Assembly: GCA_016713875.1 (NCBI GenBank)
Contig: JADJOI010000003.1
Span: 1,922,001 to 1,986,000 of the forward strand
Source of the DNA: Flavobacteriales bacterium
Lineage (GTDB): Bacteria > Bacteroidota > Bacteroidia > Flavobacteriales_F > PHOS-HE28
DNA: 64,000 nt
Direction of reading: 5' to 3'
Shown in pieces: positions 39,324 to 48,252 of the stretch (position 1 is its first letter; each line of letters begins with the position of its first letter). The notes beneath the pieces are model-generated. The model was not told the DNA's origin. It saw only the letters and a list, made by a program, of their open reading frames with translations, and searched no databases. The position numbers were made by a program, and so were the translations under genes.

Positions 39324-39925
39324 GAACACTCGGGTCCGCCCTGCTCCTCTTCACCCTGCTGCCTGCGGCTCACGCCCAGCAGAGCACCCTCGCCGACCTG
39401 CTGGCAGACAAGGTCGGTTTGACCTGGATCGGCGTGGATTACTCGGCCGCCAGGTTCACGCCGCGCTACGAGTTTGGACCGCTGGACCAGGCCGGTCCCA
39501 CGTTCTTCAACCGCTGGAACATGCTCTTCGAGAGCGAATCGGCCAAGTACACGCCGTGCCCACATTTCAAAGTGAAGAACTGCGAGATGTTCACCAGTTA
39601 TGTCGAGGATGTGAACATGGCCGTGACGGTGTCCGAAGTGTGGAACAAACCCGAGCTCCAGCCCGAGGGCGTGCAGGAGCTGGTGTCGCGGTACAAGACC
39701 GACGACCGGCCCGGCATCGGCATGGTGTACATCGCCATCATGTACGATGGCAAGGCCCTCAAGGGCGACTACTACGTCACCTTCTTCGACATGGCCACCC
39801 GACAGGTGCTTCACATCGAACGCGTGAGCGCCACCCCCGGTGGGGCCGGGCTTCGGAACTTCTGGGCCTCCACCGTGATCAAGGTGAACGAACAGCTCAA
39901 GGGCATCCGCAAGAAACTTCAGTGA
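39320..39925 (+). CDS. Exported hypothetical protein of the pigment cluster
   Basis: This 201-residue protein has a signal peptide (LGSALLLFTLLPAAHAQ) and a mature domain of mixed character (STLADLLADKVGLTWIGVDYSAARF, CPHFKVKNCEMFTSYVEDVNM, GIGMVYIAIMYDG). I do not recognise a named family. It is embedded between the ligase (ATGA overlap) and the methyltransferase, so it is part of the pigment operon. It may help place or modify the product in the periplasm, but no function can be assigned. Confidence 0.8.
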   Translation: MRTLGSALLLFTLLPAAHAQQSTLADLLADKVGLTWIGVDYSAARFTPRYEFGPLDQAGPTFFNRWNMLFESESAKYTPCPHFKVKNCEMFTSYVEDVNMAVTVSEVWNKPELQPEGVQELVSRYKTDDRPGIGMVYIAIMYDGKALKGDYYVTFFDMATRQVLHIERVSATPGGAGLRNFWASTVIKVNEQLKGIRKKLQ

Positions 39926-39939
39926 ACGTTGAACGGAAC

Positions 39940-41034
39940 ATGACGAAGATGGCACGAACGGCACGGCCGGATAGGGTGGCGCGCAAGGAACTGAGCGCCG
40001 TGGAGGCGAAGGCCGCCGCACAGCGCATCGCCTTCGGCCCGATGGTGTTCCAGGCCTGCTGGATCATGCAGCGCAAGGGGCTGTTCGATGCCCTGGCCCG
40101 TTCCGGCACCAACGGTCTCACCCGGGAGGAGATGGCCCGGGCCTCAGGGTTATCACCCTATGCGGTGATGGTGCTGACGGACATGGCGCTCACCGCCGAG
40201 GTGCTGGCGATGAAGGACGACCGGATGGTGCTGGCCAAGACCGGCGTGATGCTGGCCTTCGACGACATGACGCGGGTGAACATGGACTTCACCGGCGACG
40301 TGTGCTTCGCCGGTCTGGCGCACCTGGAGGAGGCGCTCGTGGAGGGCCGTCCCGCCGGGCTGAAGGTCTTCGGCGATTGGCCCACGGTGTACCAAGGGCT
40401 GGCCCATCTGCCGCAGCACGTGCGCAGCAGCTGGTTCCACTTCGACCATTTCTACAGCGACCATTCGTTCCCGCCGGCCCTGGAGATCGTGTTCCGCGAC
40501 CAGCCGAAGGTGATGATGGACGTGGGGGGCAACACGGGCAAGTGGGCCTTGAGCTGCCTGCGCCACGATCCGAACGTGCGGATGATGGTGGTGGACCTGC
40601 CGGGCCAGCTGCGCGAGGTGGAACGCAACGTGAAGGCGGCCGGCTTCGGCGACCGCCTCACCACGGTGGCTGCCGACATGCTGGACCCCACGAGCACGCT
40701 TCCGGAAGGGGCGGACGCCATCTGGATGAGCCAGTTCCTGGACTGCTTCGGCGAGGACGAGATCGTGGCCATCCTGCGCAAGGCCCGCGCGGTGATGCGG
40801 CCCGGCATGCCGTTGTACATCATGGAGACCTTCATCGACCGGCAGCGGTTCGAGGCGGCGGCGTTCTCGCTGGCGGCCACCTCGCTCTACTTCACCGCCA
40901 CCGCGAACGGGAACAGCCGCATGTACCGCGCCGAGCATTTCGCGCCGCTGGTCGCCGCCGCTGGTCTTCGCATCGCGAAGGAATTCGATGACGTGGGCCA
41001 GGGGCACAGCATCTGGCGCTGCGAGCTGCCCTGA
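39940..41034 (+). CDS. SAM-dependent O-methyltransferase-like enzyme
   Basis: This 364-residue methyltransferase has an N-terminal winged-helix dimerisation region (LTREEMARASGLSPYAVMVLTDMAL) and a class I SAM fold (motif I MMDVGGNTGKWAL, then MVVDLPGQLREVERNVKAAGF and AIWMSQFLDCFGEDE). The organisation resembles small-molecule O-methyltransferases. Flexirubin-type pigments carry ring methyl and hydroxyl groups, so an aryl O- or C-methylation step is plausible. Two starts are possible: GTG at 39922, overlapping the previous stop, or ATG at 39940, which I prefer. It ends the first pigment operon. Confidence 0.88.
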   Translation: MTKMARTARPDRVARKELSAVEAKAAAQRIAFGPMVFQACWIMQRKGLFDALARSGTNGLTREEMARASGLSPYAVMVLTDMALTAEVLAMKDDRMVLAKTGVMLAFDDMTRVNMDFTGDVCFAGLAHLEEALVEGRPAGLKVFGDWPTVYQGLAHLPQHVRSSWFHFDHFYSDHSFPPALEIVFRDQPKVMMDVGGNTGKWALSCLRHDPNVRMMVVDLPGQLREVERNVKAAGFGDRLTTVAADMLDPTSTLPEGADAIWMSQFLDCFGEDEIVAILRKARAVMRPGMPLYIMETFIDRQRFEAAAFSLAATSLYFTATANGNSRMYRAEHFAPLVAAAGLRIAKEFDDVGQGHSIWRCELP

Positions 41035-41157
41035 GGCGTTGGAGCGATGGCTCGTCGCCGTGAACGGACCTCCCACTTCCGGCCATCGGCTTCCCGCCTC
41101 ACGCCGCCGGCCGCATCGTCGCGGCCTGAGCAAAGGCATGGCCCCTCCACCTGAACC

Positions 41158-41188
41158 CCTCAGCGTCCTCTGCGCCTCTGCATGAAGG
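41158..41188. repeat. Dispersed CCTCTGCGCCTCTGC repeat, third copy
   Basis: This stretch matches the core of the units at 6061-6090 and 6150-6180, with one change (CATGAAGG for CGTGAAGG). It sits in the 227-base gap between two convergent pigment operons. The flanking bases from about 41070 are a degenerate version of the same 89-bp unit. Nothing else is seen in the gap. Confidence 0.75.
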
Positions 41189-41261
41189 GCGCTCCTATCC
41201 CGCCGGCTGCCCCAGCTCCTGCTGCCGCTCCTCGTGAAGTGCTGCTTGGGCTGCGGAAAGC

Positions 41262-42812
41262 TCACCCCTTCACCACCACCTCCCCCCCGCCGGTCTCGCG
41301 CTGGATCTTCTCCACCAGGTAGCGCTTGCCCACCAGTTCCGCGCTGGTGACCACGCTGCTGACGGTGACGCCCAGGATGCCGTGCAGGTTGATGTTCTGC
41401 CCGGTGAGGAAGAGGTTGGGCACCTTGGTCCGGGGCGAGAGGTAGGTGCGCATCGGCGCGCTCGCCTCCTTCTGGATCCCATAGGTGGTCCCTTCCGGGC
41501 AGCCGATGTAGTCGCGGAAGGTGAGCGGGGTGGTGGTCCAGCGGCCGGTGATGATGTCACGCAAGGCGGGGTACCGCCGATGCACGTGCTCCAGCACCTC
41601 CTCCGCGGCGCGGCGCTTGAACGCCTCGTAGTCGGCATCGCGTGCGCCGGGTTCGGCCACGGTGCTGCGAGTGCCTGCCCAGCGAGCCACCGCCGCATAG
41701 GGCATGAAGGTCATGATCGAGACGGCGTCCACCGTGCCCCCACCGCCGTGCATGAGCGGCGTGAACAGCATGAACTGCCCGCGCTGGCCGCCGGATGCGG
41801 GATCCATCGGGGCCCACACGTCGTGGTCGGCGAAGTGGTAGTGGTTGTGGTCGTGGTACGGGAACGCACCGGGCCGCAGCGCCAGATGCACGCAAAAGGT
41901 GCCGATGGTGTTGTCCATCACCTTGACGCGGTTGCGGTAGGCGGGGCGCACGCCGTCGCCGTGGATCATGTCCAGCACCGCGGCCGGATGCACGTCGGCC
42001 ACCACATGTCGGGCGGTGAACCGATCGCCATCCGCGGTATGCACGGCGCTGACGCCCATCGCGTCGGTGTCCAGCCGGGTGACGCGCTTGCGGGGCAGGA
42101 TCACCGCACCGTGGGCACGGGCCTCGCGGGCGAGCAGCTTGGCGAGCTGCGATCCGCCGTCCACGCATCGCCAGGCGCTCTCGATGTAGGTGTTCAGCAC
42201 CAGCGCGTGCATGTAGAAGGGCGTGCGGTCGCCACGGCCGGCGTGCAGTACGTTGGGCGCACCGAGCACGGCACGCAGCGCGGGATCGCGGGTCAACGAG
42301 GCGATGTGGTCGCGGGCGTTCACCTGGAGGGCCGGATCCTCCCATTCGTTGTGCTCGGCATAGCGCAGGTAGTAGAGGGGGAAGCGATCGCAGGTGGCGC
42401 GCACATCATCACTGAAGCGTTGGATGGCGGCTCGTTCACGCGGGAAGAGCTGCGTCAGCCGATCCACGAAATGCGCATGGCCCTGTGCGAGGGGGTGTTC
42501 CTGTGGATCGTCGCCGAACGTGATGCGGTCGAAGCCGTCCACGTCCATGCGGTGCAGCTTCAGGCCGTCGCGGATGCCGAGGTAGCGGAAGTAGCGGTCG
42601 AGGTTCTGGCCGGGCAGCAGACCGCCGAGGTAGTGCACCCCGGTGTCGAAGAGCCGCTTCTCCCGGCTGAACACCTGCAGGCTGCCGCCGAGCTGGCTGT
42701 TCTGTTCCAGCACGCACACGCTCAGGCCTTCGCGCGCCAGGATCACGGCACATTCAAGCCCGCCGAGCCCGGCGCCGATCACCAGCACATCGAAGGAGCG
42801 ATCGCTGCTCAT
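41262..42812 (-). CDS. FAD-dependent phytoene-desaturase-type oxidoreductase
   Basis: This 516-residue flavoprotein has the N-terminal dinucleotide motif VLVIGAGLGGLECAVILAREG, the substrate-domain region LFDTGVHYLGGLLPGQN and the C-terminal FAD segment NLFLTGQNINLHGILGVTVSSV. This is the layout of carotenoid desaturases and isomerases (CrtI/CRTISO-like). Flexirubin clusters carry such a gene, presumably acting on the polyene or its terminal ring. The start at 42812 overlaps the stop of the upstream MMPL fusion (ATGA), so the two are translationally coupled. Confidence 0.9.
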   Translation of the reverse strand: MSSDRSFDVLVIGAGLGGLECAVILAREGLSVCVLEQNSQLGGSLQVFSREKRLFDTGVHYLGGLLPGQNLDRYFRYLGIRDGLKLHRMDVDGFDRITFGDDPQEHPLAQGHAHFVDRLTQLFPRERAAIQRFSDDVRATCDRFPLYYLRYAEHNEWEDPALQVNARDHIASLTRDPALRAVLGAPNVLHAGRGDRTPFYMHALVLNTYIESAWRCVDGGSQLAKLLAREARAHGAVILPRKRVTRLDTDAMGVSAVHTADGDRFTARHVVADVHPAAVLDMIHGDGVRPAYRNRVKVMDNTIGTFCVHLALRPGAFPYHDHNHYHFADHDVWAPMDPASGGQRGQFMLFTPLMHGGGGTVDAVSIMTFMPYAAVARWAGTRSTVAEPGARDADYEAFKRRAAEEVLEHVHRRYPALRDIITGRWTTTPLTFRDYIGCPEGTTYGIQKEASAPMRTYLSPRTKVPNLFLTGQNINLHGILGVTVSSVVTSAELVGKRYLVEKIQRETGGGEVVVKG

Positions 42813-45800
42813 GCCGGCTTGTACAGGGCCGCCAGGGCGTTGGAGGTGATGCGGCCTTCGTCGACCCACTGCAGGCGCAGGCCGTGGGTGGCCGCCATGC
42901 GCTCCAGGTCCTTCCGGTCCATGAACGTGAGCGGTGCGGCCGTCTTGTTGAAGCCCAGAGCGGTGGAGAACCGCTCCGTCCAGCGGGTTCGCGCATGGCG
43001 TTGAGCATCGCCCGTGAAGCCATCGCGCACCACGATGACGCCGCCCGGTCGCAGGGCTTCCGCACAGGACCGCAGCAGATCCTCCTGCCGCGCCATCGGC
43101 AGGTAGTGCAGCACGTCCTTCAGGAGGTAGGCATCCGCCGGCGGTGGCCGCCAGGTGAGCAGGTCGACCTGCTGGAACCGCAGGTTGTCACCGCGCAGCA
43201 GGCCCTGCGTGGCCACGGCCACTTTCTCCGCGTCATGGTCCACCCCGAGCAGCCGGCGTTCCGGGGCGCTCCAGTGGAGCAGGAAAGTGAGCGGACCATA
43301 GCCGCAACCCAGGTCCACGATGTCGCCGGTGCGCGGCAGCAGCGCATGGATGCGTTCGTCCAGCCGGGCGTCGATGCGGGACTTGATGCGGATATACCAC
43401 TCGAGCACGGGGCCTTTGTAGGTGAAGGAGCGCACGAGCTGGGCCCGGAAGAAGGTCGGGGTCTCGCGCGCCGCGCGCAGCGCGCCATGCTCCTGCCGGA
43501 ACCAGGCGGTGATGGCCTTGGTGCGTTCGCGCAGCGGCTGCGGGAAGCGCGGGTCGTCCGGCATGATCGGCGGCAGCGTGCGCATGGTGATGGTGGAATC
43601 CTTCAGCATGGCGTCGCTTTTGGCCATGGCGTAGCCCACGCCATGCAGCAGCACCGGCACCAACGGAAGCCTGAGCTCCTGCGCCATGTGGAAGGCCCCC
43701 TTGTGGAATCGGCCGATGCGCCCGTCGAGGCTGCGCGTGCCCTCGGGGAACACCACCAGGCTCCAGCCGCGCTGCACGGCCTCGCGCACCCGCTCGGTGT
43801 TGGTGGTGATGTCGTCCTCGCTGCGCACGAAGCCCGTGAAACGCACGAAGGCCCCGAAGAACGGGGAGTTCCACACCCAGCGGTTGGTCATCATGATGGT
43901 GCGGGGGTGCACCATGAGCATCACCAGGATGTCCACGAAGGAGGCGTGGTTGGCGATCAGGATGGCGGGGCCGTTGCGCAGGGCGGGGCGGAAGTCCTGC
44001 ACATCCTTGCGCACGTTGGCCATGACGTACACGAGCGACCGGGTGAAGATCATGAGCGAGCGGCCGAACACGCGGCGTTTGGTCTCCCGCGGGATGGGCG
44101 ACACCGCCACCAGGGGCAGTACCGCGAGCTGCACCAGGCAGCCGGTCAGGAAGTAGGCGAAGGCGAAGAGGGAGATCAGCAGGGAGCGCAGGGTGAAGGG
44201 CAGCAGTCCCTTGGCCGCGCGGCCGGTGATCAGCCAGCGATACAGCACGGGCTGCACGGTGAGGGAGATCACCAGGATGCAGAGCATGCCCACCACGCTG
44301 AGCAGCGCGATGCTGCGCAGGGCGGGATGCTCGGCCAGGAGCAGGACGCCGGTGCCGATCACCGTGCTGGCCACGGAGAGCACCACCCCCGCGCGGATGG
44401 CGGGCAGGTCGTCGCTGCCATCGCGATAGCGGTTGAGGATGCCGCTGCTGGTGAACAGGCAGTAGTCGTCGCCGAGGCCGAAGATGAAGGTGCACACCAG
44501 CACGTTCACCATGTTGAACGGGATGTCGAACAGCCCGCAGAGGCCCAGGATCCAGATCCAGCTCAGCAACATCGGCAGGAAGGTGATCACGGCCAGTTCG
44601 ATGCGCCCGTAATTGATCAGCAGCACGCCGAACACCAGCAGCGCGGTGATCCAGAGGACGCGCTGCAGTTCATCGCCCACCAGTGCCTTGAGCCGGTCGC
44701 CGAGCAGGCCGCGGTGGAGCACCTCGCTCGGCGTACCGGTGAGCAGGGCCTGCACCCGGGCCTCATCACCGGGCCGCACACGCGCCAGGGCCAGGCAGCG
44801 CACGCGACCGGTCGGAAGGTGCGTCACCGTGCCTTCCTCGAGCAGGGCCTTGGTGGCGCTGTCCACCGGAACGGGGGCCGCCCCGGCCAGGGCGCGCATC
44901 AGCGGGGCGAATGCATCGGCGGCGAAGCCCGCCCGGTCCGCCGCGTGCTCCATGCGTCGGCGGAATGCGGCGGTATCGTGCCGCTGCAGGACGTTCACCC
45001 ACGCCGACCGGGCCAGCCGGCGCGCGTTGTCGGCCGGAAGAAGGTCCGTCGGCGACACCAGGGTGACGAAGGGCGCCGGTGACGCCATCCGGAGGCGGTG
45101 GACGGCCTCGCCCGTGGCCCGGCGGGCTCCCTCCTCCTCGTCCGCCTCGGTGACGATGAACACGGTCCGCAGGTCCCCCGGTGCACCGAACAGCCGCTCC
45201 CGCAGCTCGCGCATGGGGGCGGGCATGTAGCTCAGCCGCTCCGGGTCATCCTCGAAGCGCACGCGGTCCGTGAAGGGCCAGAGCGCCAAGGTGATCAGCA
45301 GCACCGCCAGCGGGCTCCAGGCCACTGCACGGCGACGCCACGCGGGGATCGGCCGCGGGACGGGCTCAGGTGCCGGGCGGGCAGGCCAGCGCACCGGCAC
45401 ATGGGGCAGCACCACCAGGGTGAACAGCGCGGCCGAGCCGAGCATCAGGGCGGCCATCAGGCCCAGGTCGCGCAGCAGGGGCGCCCCCAGGGTGCGCAGG
45501 GCCATGAAGGCGAGGATGGTGGTGGCGCACCCCAGCAGCAGCGGGGTGGCCACATCCTTCACGGTGCGCTCCACATCGCGGCTGTGGCGCAGGTGGGTGA
45601 AGTGATGGAGCGCATAGTCCAGCGCGATGCCCAGGAGGGTGGCGGAGACCCCGAGGGCGATGGAGGACAGCGTCGGGGCCGCCCAGGCGAGGATGCTCAA
45701 GGCGTTCAAGAGGCCGAAGGCGGCGGGCAGCAGCACCAGCAGGGGCATGCTCCACTTGCGGTAGTAAGCGAACAGCAGCAGCAGGAAGAGCGCCACGGAG

Positions 45801-46612
45801 ATGCCGGTGGTGAGGCGCGAATCCGCGGCGATGCGCAGGTTATTGGCCCGGGCGATCGCAGCGGGACCGAAGACCTCGGCCTCTACGCCGGAGCCACAGG
45901 CCTCGGCCATCCGCAGACGCAGCTCATCCACCAGGCGGTCCAGGGCGGTGTCGGGAAGCTCGGGCCGAGGGCGAAGGAGAACGACCGCAGTGGATCCGCT
46001 GCGATCGAGCAGCACGCCCGAGGAGCCGTCCACCCCGCCGAGGTCCGAACGCGCGCGAAGGGCGTGCAGATGGCCGTCCAGCAGGTGGGCCGGGTCCCCC
46101 AGGATCAGCGGCTCCTGCACCAGACCTCCGGGCCCCAGAAGGCGTGCGCGCACGCCGCCCATGAGGCTGTCGAGCCCGCGGTCGTCGAGGGCCAGCAGGC
46201 GGGCCAATGCACTGGTGTCGGCGAAGGCGGGCAGGTCGCGCAGGGCCGCGTCCACAGCGGCGTCGAACCATTGCGGGTCCGGGGTGTTGTCGACCTGCAT
46301 GAAGCGACCGGCACCGCCACTGGAGCGAACGGCCTGCACGAAGCGGTCCGAAGCGGCGATGGCACTGTCTGGCGCAACACCTTCCTCAGCGGTGAATCCG
46401 ACCAGCGATCGGTCCGCGCCGGGCGCCGTGCCCAGCAGGGCCCGGAAGCGCTCCACCTGCGGGTCGCTGGGCAGGGCCTGGAACAGGTCGTTCACCAGCC
46501 GCAGGCGCGGGAGGGACAGCGCCACGAACACGGCCCAGGCCGCCAGAAAGGCCACCAACAGCCAGCGGCGATCTCGCAACATCCGGTACAACGCGCTGAA
46601 CCCTGCTCCCAT
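42809..46612 (-). CDS. Trifunctional fusion: MMPL/RND exporter, PlsC acyltransferase and methyltransferase
   Basis: This 1267-residue polypeptide has three parts. Residues 1 to about 850 form an MMPL/RND-type lipid exporter with two sets of membrane helices and two periplasmic loops (LSSIALGVSATLLGIALDYALHH; GLGDDYCLFTSSGIL near 711). Residues about 860-1060 form a PlsC-type glycerolipid acyltransferase with the catalytic NHASFVD (HX4D, near 885) and FPEGTRS (near 955). The last 190 residues are a class I methyltransferase with DLGCGYGPLTFLLHW (near 1098). Exporter and acyltransferase fusions are known in aryl-polyene loci; the added methyltransferase is notable. It probably esterifies the pigment and moves it toward the outer membrane. 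It is divergent from the lyase gene. Confidence 0.92.
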   Translation of the reverse strand: MGAGFSALYRMLRDRRWLLVAFLAAWAVFVALSLPRLRLVNDLFQALPSDPQVERFRALLGTAPGADRSLVGFTAEEGVAPDSAIAASDRFVQAVRSSGGAGRFMQVDNTPDPQWFDAAVDAALRDLPAFADTSALARLLALDDRGLDSLMGGVRARLLGPGGLVQEPLILGDPAHLLDGHLHALRARSDLGGVDGSSGVLLDRSGSTAVVLLRPRPELPDTALDRLVDELRLRMAEACGSGVEAEVFGPAAIARANNLRIAADSRLTTGISVALFLLLLFAYYRKWSMPLLVLLPAAFGLLNALSILAWAAPTLSSIALGVSATLLGIALDYALHHFTHLRHSRDVERTVKDVATPLLLGCATTILAFMALRTLGAPLLRDLGLMAALMLGSAALFTLVVLPHVPVRWPARPAPEPVPRPIPAWRRRAVAWSPLAVLLITLALWPFTDRVRFEDDPERLSYMPAPMRELRERLFGAPGDLRTVFIVTEADEEEGARRATGEAVHRLRMASPAPFVTLVSPTDLLPADNARRLARSAWVNVLQRHDTAAFRRRMEHAADRAGFAADAFAPLMRALAGAAPVPVDSATKALLEEGTVTHLPTGRVRCLALARVRPGDEARVQALLTGTPSEVLHRGLLGDRLKALVGDELQRVLWITALLVFGVLLINYGRIELAVITFLPMLLSWIWILGLCGLFDIPFNMVNVLVCTFIFGLGDDYCLFTSSGILNRYRDGSDDLPAIRAGVVLSVASTVIGTGVLLLAEHPALRSIALLSVVGMLCILVISLTVQPVLYRWLITGRAAKGLLPFTLRSLLISLFAFAYFLTGCLVQLAVLPLVAVSPIPRETKRRVFGRSLMIFTRSLVYVMANVRKDVQDFRPALRNGPAILIANHASFVDILVMLMVHPRTIMMTNRWVWNSPFFGAFVRFTGFVRSEDDITTNTERVREAVQRGWSLVVFPEGTRSLDGRIGRFHKGAFHMAQELRLPLVPVLLHGVGYAMAKSDAMLKDSTITMRTLPPIMPDDPRFPQPLRERTKAITAWFRQEHGALRAARETPTFFRAQLVRSFTYKGPVLEWYIRIKSRIDARLDERIHALLPRTGDIVDLGCGYGPLTFLLHWSAPERRLLGVDHDAEKVAVATQGLLRGDNLRFQQVDLLTWRPPPADAYLLKDVLHYLPMARQEDLLRSCAEALRPGGVIVVRDGFTGDAQRHARTRWTERFSTALGFNKTAAPLTFMDRKDLERMAATHGLRLQWVDEGRITSNALAALYKPA

Positions 46613-46644
46613 GCTCGTTCGTCACGCGGTCGCCACGGACCCGG

Positions 46645-46652
46645 CGAAATTA
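46645..46652 (-). promoter_or_regulatory. -7 box TAATTTCG for the MMPL fusion operon
   Basis: TAATTTCG on the minus strand lies 32 bases before the ATG at 46612, back to back with the box for the lyase operon, so the two pigment operons share a short divergent promoter region. Confidence 0.45.
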
Positions 46653-46663
46653 GACCGGTAGGT

Positions 46664-46671
46664 TAACTTTG
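46664..46671 (+). promoter_or_regulatory. -7 box TAACTTTG for the 15-gene pigment operon
   Basis: This is a perfect TAnnTTTG match and the only candidate promoter for the long plus-strand operon to 59093. It overlaps the first possible TTG codon of the lyase, so translation must start further on. Confidence 0.6.
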
Positions 46672-48252
46672 CCCGCCTTTTCCCAACCCTTGCCCTTGAC
46701 CGTGGACATCCGCCCCCGCACCGTGCGTGACCTGGACCTCGAGGCCTTCGTCGCCATCACGATGGGTGAGGGCACGCTCCGGCCCTCGCCGGATGACCTG
46801 GACGCCGCTGACCGTTCCTACGCCTTTCTGCAGGAGTTCGCCCGGGACAAGGTGATCTACGGCATCAACACCGGCTTCGGCCCGCTGGTGCAGTACCACA
46901 TCCCCGAGGCGGACAGCGAGCGGCTGCAGTACAACCTGCTGCGGAGCCATGCCTCGGGCATGGGCGCCCCCCTGCCCGATGTGGCGGTGCGGGCCTGCAT
47001 GCTGAGCCGGGCGATCACCTTTCTGCTGGGCTATTCGGGCGTGAGCCGGGCCGTGATCGACCAGCTGCTCACGTATCTGGAACGGGGCATCCACCCCACC
47101 ATCCCGCAGCACGGCGGTGTGGGGGCCAGCGGCGACCTGGTGCAGCAGGCCCATATCGGCCTGGGCTTGATCGGCGAGGGCACCGGCACCTACAAGGGCC
47201 TGCGCCGACCGATGGCCGACATCCTCAAGGAAGCGGGCGTCACACCGCTGAAGCTGAGCATGCGCGACGGCCTGGCCATCGTGAACGGCACGGCCTGCAT
47301 GAGCGGTCTCGGCGCGATCAACGTGCATCATGCGCGCCGGCTGGTGGACCGCGCCATCGCCATGGGCGCGCTGATCAGCGAGGTGGTGGGCGCCTACGAC
47401 GACCACTTGAGCGACGTGCTCAACGGCGCCAAGCGGCACACCGGCCAGAACGTCGTGGCCGCCGGGCTGCGTGGCAGGCTGGAAGGCGCCGCGTGGACCA
47501 AGAAGCGCGAGGAGCACCTCTACAAGCAGCGCGACCGGTCGAACGGCAGCATGTTCGACCACAAGGTGCAGGAGCATTACAGCATCCGGTGCATCCCGCA
47601 GGTGCTCGGGCCCATCCACGACACCGTGGAGCAGAGCGCCCGCGCGGTCCATGACGAGCTCCTGAGCGTGGACGACAACCCGGTGGTGGACCACCGCACC
47701 GCCAGCGTATACCACGGGGGCAACTTCCACGGCGACCAGGTGGCGCTGGCCATGGACCAGTTGAAGCTGGCGGTGGCCAAGCTGTGCATGCTCACCGAGC
47801 GACAGCTGAACTTCCTGCTGAACGACAAGGTGAACGGCCTGTTCCCGCCGTTCCTGGTGATGGGCCGGCCCGGCATCGACTACGGGCTGCAGGGCATCCA
47901 GTTCACCGCCGTGAGCACCACGGCCGAGTGCCAGGCGCTCAGTACGTCGCTGTACGTGCATTCCATCCCCAACAACAACGACAACCAGGACATCGTGAGC
48001 ATGGGCACCAACGCGGCCTGGATGGCGGCGCGGGTGATCGACAACACGGCGCAGGTGATGGCCATTCAATGCCTGGCCCTGGCCCAGGCGGTGGACATCG
48101 CGGGGGTGAAGGACACCCTGGCCCCCGCCAACCGGGCCTTCTATGAGGAGATCCGCGCGGTGGCCGGGCCGGTGATCACCGATGCGCCCAGCACGGCCAT
48201 CCTGCACGACCTGCGCTCGCGCCTGCTGATCAACGACCTGTTCCCCGGATGA
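46669..48252 (+). CDS. Tyrosine ammonia-lyase (HAL/PAL/TAL family)
   Basis: This lyase of about 520 residues has the self-forming MIO cofactor in GGVGASGDLVQ (Ala153-Ser154-Gly155 counted from 46669). From recall it resembles the Flavobacterium flexirubin-cluster tyrosine lyase in VIYGINTGFGPL, LQYNLLRSHASG, VYHGGNFHGD and VHSIPNNNDNQDIVSMGTN. It would deaminate tyrosine to 4-coumarate, the starter for the aryl polyene. The frame opens at TTG 46669, but this lies within the promoter box. TTG 46690, TTG 46696 or GTG 46702 are better candidates, and none has an obvious ribosome-binding site. It is the first gene of the long operon. Histidine as substrate is less likely, given the cluster. Confidence 0.9.
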   Translation: MPAFSQPLPLTVDIRPRTVRDLDLEAFVAITMGEGTLRPSPDDLDAADRSYAFLQEFARDKVIYGINTGFGPLVQYHIPEADSERLQYNLLRSHASGMGAPLPDVAVRACMLSRAITFLLGYSGVSRAVIDQLLTYLERGIHPTIPQHGGVGASGDLVQQAHIGLGLIGEGTGTYKGLRRPMADILKEAGVTPLKLSMRDGLAIVNGTACMSGLGAINVHHARRLVDRAIAMGALISEVVGAYDDHLSDVLNGAKRHTGQNVVAAGLRGRLEGAAWTKKREEHLYKQRDRSNGSMFDHKVQEHYSIRCIPQVLGPIHDTVEQSARAVHDELLSVDDNPVVDHRTASVYHGGNFHGDQVALAMDQLKLAVAKLCMLTERQLNFLLNDKVNGLFPPFLVMGRPGIDYGLQGIQFTAVSTTAECQALSTSLYVHSIPNNNDNQDIVSMGTNAAWMAARVIDNTAQVMAIQCLALAQAVDIAGVKDTLAPANRAFYEEIRAVAGPVITDAPSTAILHDLRSRLLINDLFPG

